DNA of 64,000 nt, taken from the NCBI GenBank assembly GCA_003058495.1, contig QBVC01000025.1:1-64000 (forward strand), given 5' to 3'. The notes under the pieces are model-generated. The model saw only the letters and a program-made list of their open reading frames with translations. It did not search any database and was not told where the DNA came from. Source of the stretch: a gamma proteobacterium symbiont of Ctena orbiculata. GTDB lineage: Bacteria; Pseudomonadota; Gammaproteobacteria; Chromatiales; Chromatiaceae. Of the stretch, positions 52,418 through 62,583 are shown piece after piece. Position 1 is the stretch's first letter. The number at the start of each line of letters is the position of its first letter. A program made the translations under genes and the position numbers.

Positions 52418-53635
52418 ATGAAAACACTGTATGTCCTATTGTCTCTCGCTACTATCTCGACCTCTGTCGCTTTGGCGGCCCCTGAAATGCCTGCCGGCGA
52501 TACGCCGGATCCCTATCGGGATCTGGTAATCAAGACCGAGGGCGGATTGGAGGTGACCACGACCGATGGGGAGTTCTCCCTGGAGCTGGGGGGAAGGATT
52601 CTGGCCGATGCCGCAATCTATGATGAGGATAAGAATGCGTTGGGCAATGGCAGTGAACTGCGTGATTTGAGGCTCGACCTGGAAGGGCGGCTGTATGCCG
52701 ATTTCATCTATGAGTTCAGTGTCGATTTCGCCGATGGAGAGGCCGACGTCAAGGATGCCTGGTTTGCCTACGATGCGGTTTATCCCTGGAAGTTTTCAGT
52801 CGGCCACTTCAAAGAGCCGTTCAGCCTCGAGGAGTTGACCAGTAAGCGTTACCTTACCTTTATGGAGCGAGCGTTGCCCAATGAGCTGGCGCCGGGAAGA
52901 AGCATCGGCATAGGGGCCCATTGGTCCGGTCAACGGGTAACCTTCGCCGCCGGTTTCTTCGGTGACGACTATAATGACGATGCGGATGACGAGGGTGATG
53001 AGGGTTGGGGCATTTCCAGCCGTCTGACCTTTGCACCCTGGGCAGAAGAGAGATCGGCACTCCACCTGGGGGTGGCTGCCGGCTTCAGAAGGTTGGACGA
53101 TGAAGAGGAGGTGCGATTCGATACCAGGCCGGAATCCCACATCACCGACATTCGCTATCTCGATACAGGCAAGCTCGAACAGAGTCGCTCGATAGCGCTG
53201 CTCGGTCTCGAGGGGGCTTGGGTGACAGGTCCGTTTTCTCTGCAGGGAGAGTGGATGCAGGCCAAGGTAGAGCGCGACACGGGTACCGAGCCTACCTTTG
53301 ATGGCTGGTACCTGCAGGCGAGCTGGTTTTTGACTGGTGAAAGCCGCCGCTATAAACAGGACGCTGCGAAGTTCGGGCGAATTCGACCGCTCTCTGAACA
53401 CGGCGCCCTGGAAGCGGCCGCCCGGTTCAGTTCTCTCGATCTTAACGACGGGGAGATAGAGGGTGGTTCCAGCGATAACCTTACCCTGGGGCTCAACTGG
53501 TACATCAATCGACAGATTCGCCTGATGGCCAACGCCATATTTGTCGACAACGACCGCTTTGCCGATGCCGATGGCGACGTGGAGGCGGAGGATGAACCCA
53601 CGATTATCCAGCTTCGGGCGCAGGTTGACTTCTAG
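52418..53635 (+). CDS. OprP/OprO-like porin
   Basis: 405 residues with signal peptide (1-21). Barrel strands throughout, LELGGRILADAAIYDED and RRLRLDLEGR-like (LRDLRLDLEGRLY) N-terminal motif, KFSVGHFKEPFSLEELTS signature of phosphate-selective porins O/P, and a C-terminal Phe. Phosphate or polyphosphate-type anion channel is the usual annotation, but many OprP-family members carry other anions. 13 bases after tatD and 15 bases before a PhnD-like binding protein gene, with which it likely works. Confidence 0.9.
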   Translation: MKTLYVLLSLATISTSVALAAPEMPAGDTPDPYRDLVIKTEGGLEVTTTDGEFSLELGGRILADAAIYDEDKNALGNGSELRDLRLDLEGRLYADFIYEFSVDFADGEADVKDAWFAYDAVYPWKFSVGHFKEPFSLEELTSKRYLTFMERALPNELAPGRSIGIGAHWSGQRVTFAAGFFGDDYNDDADDEGDEGWGISSRLTFAPWAEERSALHLGVAAGFRRLDDEEEVRFDTRPESHITDIRYLDTGKLEQSRSIALLGLEGAWVTGPFSLQGEWMQAKVERDTGTEPTFDGWYLQASWFLTGESRRYKQDAAKFGRIRPLSEHGALEAAARFSSLDLNDGEIEGGSSDNLTLGLNWYINRQIRLMANAIFVDNDRFADADGDVEAEDEPTIIQLRAQVDF

Positions 53636-53649
53636 GGATTGATATCGAG

Positions 53650-54573
53650 ATGTTCGCACCGGGCAAGACAACCCTGCTGCTGGTTCTCTCTCTCTTCTGG
53701 CTGATGCCGGCCTGGGTCGTGGCGAGCAGTAGCGACCCGCATACCCTGGTTATAGGTAAGATCAGCCACAATCCTAAAAAGCACTATCGCTATCTGAAAC
53801 CGATGCTGATCTATGCGGTGGATAAGATGCGTGATCTCGGTATACGCAGAGGCAAGATCCGGATGGTGAAAAGCAAGGAGCAGTTGGCGGACCTGGTGGC
53901 CAGAGGCGAAGTCGATTGGGTGACGGAAACCCCGATCGCCGCCGCCTATCTGCATGAGATGAGCGGTGCCGAGATTTTGCTGCGCAAATGGAAAAAGGGG
54001 ATGCCGGAGTATCATACGGTCTTCTTTTCGCGCACTGATGGTCCGGTAAAGAGACTGGAGGATCTGAAGGGAAAGATCATCGCGCTGGAGGATCCGGCAT
54101 CCACGACGGCCTACTATCTGCCACTCAACGCCATTCTGCAGAAGGGGATGATGCCGGTTAGATTGAAAAGCTTTCGCGAGAAACCGCCGCCTGACAAGGT
54201 TGGGTTCGTGTTTGTCCGGGAAGAGATCAATATTGCCACACTGGTGCACAAGGGATTGGTCGAGGCCGGCGCATTCAGCAACCTGGACTGGAGCAAGGAT
54301 GATCACCTGCCGTCCCAGTATCGCCGGGAGTTTTCGATTATCCAACGCCTTCCATCGGTGATCCGCGCGGTGGAGCTTGTACGCCGGGACCTGGATCCCG
54401 CCGTGAGGGAGCGACTTGAAGAGATTCTGTTAAAGGCAGAAGATGATCCCAAGGCAGCAGCCGTACTGAATGCCTATCAGAAGACCCGGAGATTCGACAA
54501 ATTGAGCAGGGACCAGAAGCAGTCGATATACGATATGTACGCTATCATGGAATTTGTCGATCAATCGTTATGA
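53650..54573 (+). CDS. PhnD-like periplasmic binding protein
   Basis: 307 residues with a signal peptide (to about 25). Family motifs: ETPIAAAYLHEMSGA near residue 97, LEDLKGKIIALEDPASTTAYYLP (about 137-160, the oxyanion loop of phosphonate/phosphite binding proteins). No ABC permease or ATPase is nearby, so it probably feeds a sensor rather than a transporter. The next gene is a membrane GGDEF-EAL receptor with a periplasmic domain, an attractive partner. Confidence 0.9.
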   Translation: MFAPGKTTLLLVLSLFWLMPAWVVASSSDPHTLVIGKISHNPKKHYRYLKPMLIYAVDKMRDLGIRRGKIRMVKSKEQLADLVARGEVDWVTETPIAAAYLHEMSGAEILLRKWKKGMPEYHTVFFSRTDGPVKRLEDLKGKIIALEDPASTTAYYLPLNAILQKGMMPVRLKSFREKPPPDKVGFVFVREEINIATLVHKGLVEAGAFSNLDWSKDDHLPSQYRREFSIIQRLPSVIRAVELVRRDLDPAVRERLEEILLKAEDDPKAAAVLNAYQKTRRFDKLSRDQKQSIYDMYAIMEFVDQSL

Positions 54574-54709
54574 CGCAATAGAGCAATCGACGACAAAGGT
54601 AATGAATCTCAATGCAATGCATGTAGCAGTTGATCCACACTATTTGGATGTCCTGCCCAGACATGCGAATCGACACCTGAGCATATATTTGCAGTGAACG
54701 ACTAGTTGT

Positions 54710-57157
54710 ATGGCAAGAAGTCTCCAGTTTCGATATACCGTTGCAATCGGTACAGGTATCGTCATCGTTACCCTGATTTTGGCGACGCTGTTTTTCTTTC
54801 AGTCGAAAGAGCTGTTATCGAACATCAAATCCACCACCGCCTCGACCATGAGCTCGGCGCTTCACGAAGAAGCCAAAAAACGGCTGCTGAATTTGAGCGC
54901 GATTCTCAGCGAGGATCTGGCGAATCCACTCTACAACTTCGATATGCTTGCCATCTATCAGCTGCTGCAGAGCGTGGCCAATCTCGATGACATAGCCTAT
55001 GTCATGGTGATAGATCCCGAGGGCGTCATTGTTCACGATGGGACTGAACTGCTGGTCAACTACGGCAAGCCCATCGAGGAGAGGGAAATTCTTGACTGGA
55101 TAAGAACCCGATCGACGCCGCATCTGATCAATGCAGAAGAGGTTATGGAGATCGTCACTCCCGTGCTCATCGGGGATGAGAGGCTGGGTTGGGTTCGTAT
55201 TGCACTCTTCAAAAAGGTGCAGCTGGAAAATACCGCCAATCTCACCAAGCAGCTCTCCGTTCTGACCTCGGAATCTCATCAGCGTGAACGCTATCTGCTT
55301 ATTTTCGTCACCCTGTTTCTGTTGCTGCTTGGATTGCTGTTGGCGGTATTTATCTCGAAACGATTGGTTTCACCGATTCGACAACTGACTGATTATGTCA
55401 AGCGCGTCGGCGAAGGCGCCTACGGCATCGAGTTGAAGAAGAGCCGAAGTGACGAGATTGGTCAATTGATTCAATCATTCAACCGTATGAGCAGGGACCT
55501 TTCCAATACCTCGGTATCGAGAGCGTACCTGAATGACGTGCTCAACAATTTGCGTGATGCGTTGGTTGTGGTTTCGGTCGATATGAAAATCCTCATGGTC
55601 AATGATGCCGCCTGCGAAATGATCGGTTATGACAAACAGAAACTGGAGAGCATGTCCTACTACGATCTGATCGACAGTCGCGATGGTCCACGTGTCAAGA
55701 CCTGGCTGGAGCAGCTCATGGAGGAGGAGGTGGAGAGTATAGACGCCAGGTATGTCACCGCCAGTGGATCCCATGTGTTGGTCTCCCTCTCCGGCGCCTT
55801 TCTGCGACAATCAGCCGGTCCCGGACATATCATCAGCGTTGCCCAGGACGTCAGTGAACGCAGGAAAAACGAGGAGCACATACGCTATCTTGCTCAATAT
55901 GACGGTTTGACCAACCTGCCCAATCGACAGCTGTTCCGCGATCGACTCAGGCACGCAATGGAGCAGGCGGAACGGGATGAGCATCTGATTGCCCTGATGT
56001 TTATCGATCTCGACCGATTCAAGAAGGTCAATGACAGCCTCGGCCACCATGCCGGTGATCTGTTGTTGAAAGAGACGGCGGTACGCTTGAAAAAGATGCT
56101 CCGCCTCGGTGATACGGTGGCGCGTTTGGGGGGTGATGAATTCACCGTCATCGCGGAGCAGATCAAAACGATAACCGACGGTATCAAGATCGCTAAATCG
56201 ATATTGGAAAAGATCCAGGAGCCGTTCGAAATCGACAGCAGGCAGGTACATATCAGCTGCAGCATCGGTATTATCTTCTATCCATTCGCCAAGGACGATA
56301 TCGGCAGCCTGATACAGAAGGCCGATATGGCCATGTATCATGCAAAGCGGAGCGGCCGCAGGCAGTTTTGTGTCTACGACCATACGCTGGGAGCAAACGA
56401 GGAGGGCATACTGCAGTTGGAGAGCGAATTGATGGTGGCACTGAAGTCAAAGAGCTTCCATCTGCTATACCAACCTGTGGTCAATACCAATACGGGTGAA
56501 ACGGTGGGCGTGGAGGCCTTACTGCGTTGGGATCACCCGAGACGCGGCACACTCGATCCCACCGAGTTTATACCCTTTCTTGAAAACACCGGCCTGATCA
56601 TCGAACTGGGAGACTGGGTGCTGGAGAGGGCCTGCAGGGAGATGCTGGACTACGAACGTAGCAGCGGCCGCTGTTTGCAGCTGAATGTCAATGTATCCAT
56701 GCATCAGTTCAACCAGGGCAACTTCTCCAGCCGGGTCGAGTCGATATTGACAACAGCGGGATTCGATCCAAGGCGCCTCGAGTTGGAGATCACCGAGAGC
56801 AGCCTGGTCGAAGATATCGAAATGAGCAGAAACGTGGTGCGCAATCTGAAGAAGTTCGGCGTTCGGATCGCTGTCGACGATTTCGGTACAGGGTACTCTT
56901 CCTTCTCCTATCTGAGAGACTTCAAGTTGGATACCTTGAAGCTCGATGCCAGTTTCATCAAGGGTCTGCCGGATGATAGCTACGCAATCGGCATTTGCAC
57001 CGCGCTGATAAAGATGGCGGAGATTATGGATCTGAATGTGGTTGCCGAAGGCGTGGAGGATGCGAGCCAGGTTGCATGGCTAAGCGGCGAGAAGGTACAG
57101 CAGTGTCAAGGGTACTACTTCTGCGAACCCGTTGTCTTGCACGACTTGATCAATTGA
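54710..57157 (+). CDS. Membrane receptor with HAMP, PAS, GGDEF and EAL domains
   Basis: 815 residues. Two membrane helices (about 13-35 and 194-216) enclose a periplasmic sensor of about 155 residues. HAMP (216-268), PAS (280-390), GGDEF (400-560; ARLGGDEFTV is intact) and EAL (575-815; EALLRW, ESSLVEDIE, DDFGTGYSS intact) follow. Both c-di-GMP synthesis and breakdown motifs are complete, so it can work either way depending on signal. It lies 136 bases after the PhnD-like gene; ligand-bound binding protein could dock to its periplasmic domain. Confidence 0.93.
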   Translation: MARSLQFRYTVAIGTGIVIVTLILATLFFFQSKELLSNIKSTTASTMSSALHEEAKKRLLNLSAILSEDLANPLYNFDMLAIYQLLQSVANLDDIAYVMVIDPEGVIVHDGTELLVNYGKPIEEREILDWIRTRSTPHLINAEEVMEIVTPVLIGDERLGWVRIALFKKVQLENTANLTKQLSVLTSESHQRERYLLIFVTLFLLLLGLLLAVFISKRLVSPIRQLTDYVKRVGEGAYGIELKKSRSDEIGQLIQSFNRMSRDLSNTSVSRAYLNDVLNNLRDALVVVSVDMKILMVNDAACEMIGYDKQKLESMSYYDLIDSRDGPRVKTWLEQLMEEEVESIDARYVTASGSHVLVSLSGAFLRQSAGPGHIISVAQDVSERRKNEEHIRYLAQYDGLTNLPNRQLFRDRLRHAMEQAERDEHLIALMFIDLDRFKKVNDSLGHHAGDLLLKETAVRLKKMLRLGDTVARLGGDEFTVIAEQIKTITDGIKIAKSILEKIQEPFEIDSRQVHISCSIGIIFYPFAKDDIGSLIQKADMAMYHAKRSGRRQFCVYDHTLGANEEGILQLESELMVALKSKSFHLLYQPVVNTNTGETVGVEALLRWDHPRRGTLDPTEFIPFLENTGLIIELGDWVLERACREMLDYERSSGRCLQLNVNVSMHQFNQGNFSSRVESILTTAGFDPRRLELEITESSLVEDIEMSRNVVRNLKKFGVRIAVDDFGTGYSSFSYLRDFKLDTLKLDASFIKGLPDDSYAIGICTALIKMAEIMDLNVVAEGVEDASQVAWLSGEKVQQCQGYYFCEPVVLHDLIN

Positions 57158-57228
57158 ACGATCTGTTGAACAAGCACCCAACAAGTCTTTCATAGCATCC
57201 ATCCGTTATACGCGATTCAATAACCGGC

Positions 57229-59088
57229 TTAATGCCCGACGTACATCTCGTCATACTCCCTGGCATAGCGCTCCAGGATCTTTTTACGCTTCAGCTTGAG
57301 TGTCGGCGTGATCAACCCGTTCTCGACGCTCCAGGGCTCCGCGAGCACGGTGAGCTGAATGATCTTTGCATAACCGGGAAAATTGTCCAGATGGTTGTTG
57401 ATCCGGGCCAACAGATCCTGCTGTTGTTGCTCACTGAGATTCGAGGGATCAAAGCCGAGGGATTTGGCATGCTCGGGATTGAGTACCACGATGGCGGAGA
57501 GATAGGGTTTACTCTCACCCACCACAAGCACCTGTTCGAACAGGGGGTCCATGGCGATGCACATCTCCATGTCGGCGGGGGGGACCTTCTCGCCGTTGGC
57601 CATGACGATGATCTCTTTCAGGCGCCCGGTGATGAAGATGTAGTCGTCCTCGATCTTCGCCTTGTCGCCGGTGTGGAACCAGCCCTCTGCGTCGATTACC
57701 TCGGTGGTGGCGGAGCGGTTGTTCCAGTATCCCATCATCACGTTGGGCGCCCGGCAGAGCAGCTCGTCATATTCGCTGACCTTGACCTCGACCCCGGGGA
57801 AGGGTCTGCCGACGCTTGCCGGGTAGTTGTGTTCATGGGTATTGGCGGAGATGATCGGGCTGGTCTCGGTCAAGCCGTACCCCTGCAGTATGGGTACCCC
57901 GAGACCGATGAAGACCTTGGCGATATCGGGTGACAGGGGGGCACCGCCGGAGACGGCGATACGCAGGCGGCCGCCCAGCTTCTGTTGAATCTTGCTCGCC
58001 ACGATTTTTTCCAGCAGCGGCCAGAGCAGGAGTTTTACCGACCAGGGTGCACGGCCCTGTTGATATTCGAAATGGTTCCAGCCGGTGTCGACAGCCAGCT
58101 TGAAAATCCCACGGGCAACGGCTGAGTCGCTCTCGAGTTTATCCTGGATCTTGCCATAGACCCTCTCGAATATGCGCGGTACCGCAATCAGGATGGTGGG
58201 TTTGATGATCCCGAGGTCTTCAGCCAGCTGGGGAATAGATCGCGCATAGGCGGTGGTGGCGCCGGCCACGATTGCCAGGTAGTAGCCGACGGTTCGCTCC
58301 AGGGTATGCGACAGGGGCAGGAAGGAGAGAAAGGTATCGGTCTTGTAGATGTCGATGACCTTCACCCCGCTGTCCAGGTCCCACAATATATTGTGATGGC
58401 TCAACATGACCCCTTTCGAGCGTCCCGTGGTGCCCGAGGTGTAGACGATGGTGGCCAGCTCCTTGCTGGACAGGTCGACGACCTCTAGTTCATCGTCCGG
58501 CTGATCGGGAAGCCACTCATCGAGGGAGACCAAGTGGGGCTGCAAGCCCATCGGGTCGACCGGGTGCAGGGAGACGATACGGTTCAGTCCGGCCAGCTGG
58601 TTGCGGATCTGCTGCAGGTCGTGCCACTGTTCGTTGTTTTCCACAAGCAGCAGACGCACCTCGGCGTCCTGCAGGATGTAACCGATATTTTCGGCCCGAT
58701 CGTTGGTGTAGAGGGGGACGGTGACCAGCCCCAGGCATTGCGCCGCCAGATCGAAGATGGCCCATTCACGGCAGTTGCGCATCATCAGGGCCACGCGGTC
58801 GCCGGGTTTGAGATTCTCTTTGCGGAATGCGGCTTGCCAGCGAACGACCAGCTGCGCCATCTCGCTCCAACTGGTCTCCTGCCATACCTCGCGCTCTTCG
58901 TCGAACTGGATATAGGCCGTCGCATCCGGCGTGCGATTGACCCGTTCACGAAACACCGCACCCAGGGTGTCGGCGTCTTCCAATTTTATATAATCGATGT
59001 TCGGATTGTTCATGCTGGCATCATTATTATCTTTGTCAGAACCCCGGTTTTTCGCAATCGGTTCATTCTGCTGTGGGTAGAGTAGCAT
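57229..59088 (-). CDS. Long-chain fatty acid-CoA ligase
   Basis: 619 residues from ATG 59088 (AGGGGGTG 6 bases upstream). AMP-forming enzyme: P-loop-like YTSGTTGRSKGVMLSHHN (about 215-232), GYGLTETSP, and HTGDKAKIED with the C-terminal Lys in NGEKVPP. This is the FadD15/ACSL type (AMP-dependent synthetase and ligase, long form) often next to fadE. Activates fatty acids for beta-oxidation or lipid recycling. Confidence 0.93.
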   Translation of the reverse strand: MLLYPQQNEPIAKNRGSDKDNNDASMNNPNIDYIKLEDADTLGAVFRERVNRTPDATAYIQFDEEREVWQETSWSEMAQLVVRWQAAFRKENLKPGDRVALMMRNCREWAIFDLAAQCLGLVTVPLYTNDRAENIGYILQDAEVRLLLVENNEQWHDLQQIRNQLAGLNRIVSLHPVDPMGLQPHLVSLDEWLPDQPDDELEVVDLSSKELATIVYTSGTTGRSKGVMLSHHNILWDLDSGVKVIDIYKTDTFLSFLPLSHTLERTVGYYLAIVAGATTAYARSIPQLAEDLGIIKPTILIAVPRIFERVYGKIQDKLESDSAVARGIFKLAVDTGWNHFEYQQGRAPWSVKLLLWPLLEKIVASKIQQKLGGRLRIAVSGGAPLSPDIAKVFIGLGVPILQGYGLTETSPIISANTHEHNYPASVGRPFPGVEVKVSEYDELLCRAPNVMMGYWNNRSATTEVIDAEGWFHTGDKAKIEDDYIFITGRLKEIIVMANGEKVPPADMEMCIAMDPLFEQVLVVGESKPYLSAIVVLNPEHAKSLGFDPSNLSEQQQQDLLARINNHLDNFPGYAKIIQLTVLAEPWSVENGLITPTLKLKRKKILERYAREYDEMYVGH

Positions 59089-59140
59089 TTCGCACCCCCT
59101 AACTTAGCCTATCCTGCTCTGGTATGGAACTCTTTGCTGC

Positions 59141-61624
59141 TTAAGCGGCACCCCGCTTATTGATATTCGAGAGTTTTGAAACCGCCCTTTTAGCCGTGGT
59201 TTTCACCCCGCCAAGGTCACTGAAGGCATTCACCTGTATGATCCGACCGCGCAGACGATCCGCCTCCTCCAGGGAGACTTTTTCGCTCTCGCTGAGGATG
59301 CCAAGGGAGAGGGCTTCCGCAATCAAGCTGCGAACGTCACGGGATTTGAGCTGTCCGGCGCGTCTTGCCCGGCGCAGGGTCTTTTCATGGGGGGCCGCGG
59401 CGGTTACCGCAAACAGTGCCTGTTCCAGTTGTCCGGCGCGCTGCCCTTGATCCTCCGTGATGTAGATACCCCGGGTGAGTCTGTCCCGCGCCTCGTTCGG
59501 TGTCACGAGGATGCGCGCGACCTGGTGGTCGAGCTTGTCCGTGGGTTTGTGGAAAGGGAGTCCCGTGGGAAATATGATCAGGCGCAACAGCCAGGCCAGG
59601 GGACGTATCGGCATGTTGCGCAGCAGACCCCGCAGGGCATGCTGGATGCGATAGAGCGAATCTTCCATCGCCCATCTCATCAGGGGCAGATCGTCAACCT
59701 GTTCTCCCTCTTCGATATAGCGCTTGAGTATGGCGCTGGCGATATAGAGGTTGCTGAGCATATCCCCGAGCCTGGCCGAGAGGCGCTCTTTGCGCTTTAG
59801 CGATCCGCCCAGGGTCATCAGGGCGGCATCGGCGGTCAGGGCGAAGCTGGATGACATCCAGTTCAGGCGTTGAAAGTAGCGTTTGCTGGGACCGCCTTTG
59901 GGGCTCTCGGAAAGCCTGCCGTGGGTGATGCCGTACCAGAGTGTGCGGGCGAGGTTTGTGAGCACGAACCCGATGTGGCTGAAGAGGGCGTCGTCGAACC
60001 GGTTGAGTGCGCTATCGGGATCCGGATGTTCCGCCGCCTCGAACTCTCGGAGAACATAGGGGTGGGCGCGTATCGCCCCCTGGCCGAAGATGATCATGCT
60101 GCGGGTCAGGATATTGGCGCCCTCAACGGTAATGGCGATGGGTATCGCCTGGTAGTCCCTGCCGATCAGATTGTCGGGGCCGAGACAGATGCCGCTGCCG
60201 CCCTGGATATCCATGGCGTCATTGACCGCCTGTCGGTAACGTTCGGTGAGATGGTATTTGATGATGGCCGAGATCACCGCGGGGGATTCGCCGCTGTCCA
60301 GGGCGCTGAGGGTAAGTTTGCGCGCCGCGTCCATCTGATAGGTGAGACCGCCGATCCTCGCCAGCGCCTCTTCCACGCCCTCGAAGTGGCCGATGGGTTG
60401 ACCGAACTGGGTGCGAACCGCGGCATAGGCGCCGGTATAGCGGCTGGTCTTCTTGCCCGCCGAGGTCGAGAGGGCGGGGAGCGAGATGCCGCGTCCCTCT
60501 GCAAGGGACTCCATCAGCATCTGCCAGCCCTTGCCTGCGCCCTCGACGCCGCCGATCACCCAGGTCATGGGGATGAAGACCTCCCGGCCCTCGATGGGAC
60601 CGTTCTGGAAGGGCAGGTTGAGGGGCATGTGACGCGATCCTATCTCCACCCCTGGGGTATCGCGGGGAATCAGCGCCAGGGTGATGCCGGGTTGGGGATC
60701 GTCGGAGAGGAGGCGTTGGGGATCCTCCAGTTTGAAGGCCAGGCCGATCAGGGTCGCGACCGGGGCCAGGGTGATATAGCGTTTCTCCCAGTTGAGCCTG
60801 ATGCCCAGCACCCGGGTGCCATCGAACTCACCATAGGTGACCCGGCCGATGTCGGGGATCGCGCCGGCATCGCTCCCCGCATGGGGATTGGTCAGGGCGA
60901 AGCAGGGCACCTCCTCGCCACTGGCCAGGCGATTGAGATAGCTCGTCTTCTGTTCATCGGTGCCGTACTGCAGCAGGAGTTTTGCCGGCCCCAGGGAGTT
61001 GGGCACCATGATGGTGACCGCCGCGGTGATGCTGCGGCTGGCGATCTTCATCACCACCTGGGAGTGGGCAAAGGCGGAAAAGCCGAGACCGCCATAGCTC
61101 TCTGGTATGATCAGGCCGAAAAAACCCGACTGCTTGATGAACTGCCAGACCTCGGGGGGCAGATCCTGGCGTTCATGGGTGATGTGCCAATCGTCGAGCA
61201 TTTCGCACAGCCTCTCCACGGGGCCGTCGAGAAAGGCCTGCTCCCGCGCCGTCAATTGGCATTGGGGCTGCCGCAGCAGCCTGTTCCAGTCGGGTTGTCC
61301 GGAGAAGAGTTCACCGTCCCACCAGACATTCCCCGCGTTCAAGGCCTCCTTCTCGGTGCTCGACATGGAGGGCATCACCTGTTGAAAGGCGGTGAGCAGC
61401 GGCCTGGTGATCCAGCGTCGACGCAGTTGGGGCTTGAGGTAGAAGAAGAGGGTGGCGGCGTAGACCAGCCATAGGGGAAGGGCGCCCAGCGGGGTCACCA
61501 GGTCCGCCAACTGCAGGCTGATCAGCAGGATGGGAGGCAGCAGGATCCAGACAATCGCCCGTGCGGAACCGTAGGCCAGCCCCCACAGGGTCAACAGCAG
61601 CAGTAACAGTCCCAGCAGGGTCAT
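59141..61624 (-). CDS. fadE: Acyl-CoA dehydrogenase FadE
   Basis: 827 residues, like E. coli FadE (814). N-terminal membrane segments (about 1-75), acyl-CoA dehydrogenase core with FALTNPHAGSDAGAIPD, IQGGSGICLGPDNLIGRDYQ and catalytic Glu in the C-terminal core, then a DUF1974 tail. Oxidises acyl-CoA, passing electrons to ETF or a membrane acceptor. Its start overlaps the stop of the YiiX-like gene (61621-61624, ATGA), so the three minus-strand genes 62583 to 57229 are one operon or close to it. Confidence 0.96.
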   Translation of the reverse strand: MTLLGLLLLLLTLWGLAYGSARAIVWILLPPILLISLQLADLVTPLGALPLWLVYAATLFFYLKPQLRRRWITRPLLTAFQQVMPSMSSTEKEALNAGNVWWDGELFSGQPDWNRLLRQPQCQLTAREQAFLDGPVERLCEMLDDWHITHERQDLPPEVWQFIKQSGFFGLIIPESYGGLGFSAFAHSQVVMKIASRSITAAVTIMVPNSLGPAKLLLQYGTDEQKTSYLNRLASGEEVPCFALTNPHAGSDAGAIPDIGRVTYGEFDGTRVLGIRLNWEKRYITLAPVATLIGLAFKLEDPQRLLSDDPQPGITLALIPRDTPGVEIGSRHMPLNLPFQNGPIEGREVFIPMTWVIGGVEGAGKGWQMLMESLAEGRGISLPALSTSAGKKTSRYTGAYAAVRTQFGQPIGHFEGVEEALARIGGLTYQMDAARKLTLSALDSGESPAVISAIIKYHLTERYRQAVNDAMDIQGGSGICLGPDNLIGRDYQAIPIAITVEGANILTRSMIIFGQGAIRAHPYVLREFEAAEHPDPDSALNRFDDALFSHIGFVLTNLARTLWYGITHGRLSESPKGGPSKRYFQRLNWMSSSFALTADAALMTLGGSLKRKERLSARLGDMLSNLYIASAILKRYIEEGEQVDDLPLMRWAMEDSLYRIQHALRGLLRNMPIRPLAWLLRLIIFPTGLPFHKPTDKLDHQVARILVTPNEARDRLTRGIYITEDQGQRAGQLEQALFAVTAAAPHEKTLRRARRAGQLKSRDVRSLIAEALSLGILSESEKVSLEEADRLRGRIIQVNAFSDLGGVKTTAKRAVSKLSNINKRGAA

Positions 61625-62583
61625 TGGTTGGCCTCACGCAGGCTGTTGGCGACAGGCTGGTCAGTCTCATCCCGGTCCGTTTGCGGCTGTTGGTCCCTCT
61701 CCCCTGGTCGATCGCCTCCCGCCAGGGTTTCTTCAGCGTCACAGCTCGCCTCATCGATCTTTGTCGAGGCGACGAAGGCGCGCTCGTTATCGTTGTAGAG
61801 AATGGTGTCGTCACACCAGGGCAGGCGTCGGTAGACGCCGAGGTCGTCAAGGCCCAGAAAAGGGTACTTGATGATGTCGAAATAGGGCGAGTAGTCGAAA
61901 TCCTTGGGGGTGAAGAGTCGCGGGTTGCGCTTGAAGAATCGCAGGCTGCCGTCTTCATCGCGGTCGATAAAGGGGAGGATCGGAAAATTGACATTGTTGA
62001 AGGCGGATGCCAGCAGCGAGGAGCAGACGGTGCGCGTCGGCGATCCCGCGTTGTGCTCGAACAGGCTGGAGCGCCAGCGCCTCGGGAGTATGGCCCAGGG
62101 GAAGAAGAAACGGGCCAGGTCGAGCAGGTGGCGCACGTCGTAGTCGAAGCCGATATGTTTGATGGCATGGGCGACGACCTTGTGGGCATCCTCCGGTTCA
62201 AGACCCGCGGGCCGACAGATGCGCAGATGGTCCTTGCGATACTTGGAGAGTGGGGCGATGATCGTGCCCTCGCCCAGCAGGGCCTCCACCATCAGCTGTT
62301 CGCTGAGGTCCCCCTGGTAGGCCATGCGCACCCGCTGCTGCAGCTGCGGATCGCGGATGTCGTAGATGCGGCCGATATAGAGGGCGGAGTGGGTCCAGGT
62401 GCTCTGGGTGATGGTCTTGATCACATTGCTGACCCGGCTGCGCCCCTCCACCAGCAGCACATCCGCGGGCCTGAGTTCGTAACTGAGACGATTGAAGTCG
62501 CAAAGGGGGGAGGTGGAGGGCGGGCTCTCCTTGGTCAACCACTCCGCGATCCACTGCATGATCTTCTGCCCGATCTTTTTCAT
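61621..62583 (-). CDS. YiiX/YebB-like permuted NlpC/P60 cysteine hydrolase
   Basis: 320 residues. Motifs are in permuted order: His in STWTHSALYIG (about residue 65), Gln/Lys region ICRPAG, FDYDV, and catalytic Cys in RTVCSSLLASAF (about 185). No signal peptide. The tail from about residue 285 is Asp/Glu/Gln-rich. Permuted NlpC/P60 (YiiX, LRAT-like) proteins are thought to act on lipids or lipopeptides as acyltransferases or thioesterases. Its overlap with fadE supports a lipid job here. Confidence 0.85.
   Translation of the reverse strand: MKKIGQKIMQWIAEWLTKESPPSTSPLCDFNRLSYELRPADVLLVEGRSRVSNVIKTITQSTWTHSALYIGRIYDIRDPQLQQRVRMAYQGDLSEQLMVEALLGEGTIIAPLSKYRKDHLRICRPAGLEPEDAHKVVAHAIKHIGFDYDVRHLLDLARFFFPWAILPRRWRSSLFEHNAGSPTRTVCSSLLASAFNNVNFPILPFIDRDEDGSLRFFKRNPRLFTPKDFDYSPYFDIIKYPFLGLDDLGVYRRLPWCDDTILYNDNERAFVASTKIDEASCDAEETLAGGDRPGERDQQPQTDRDETDQPVANSLREANQ

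Noticed and set aside
59870-61474. A 534-codon frame on the plus strand
   Set aside because: Antisense of fadE, whose motifs are clear; no ribosome binding site and no recognisable content.
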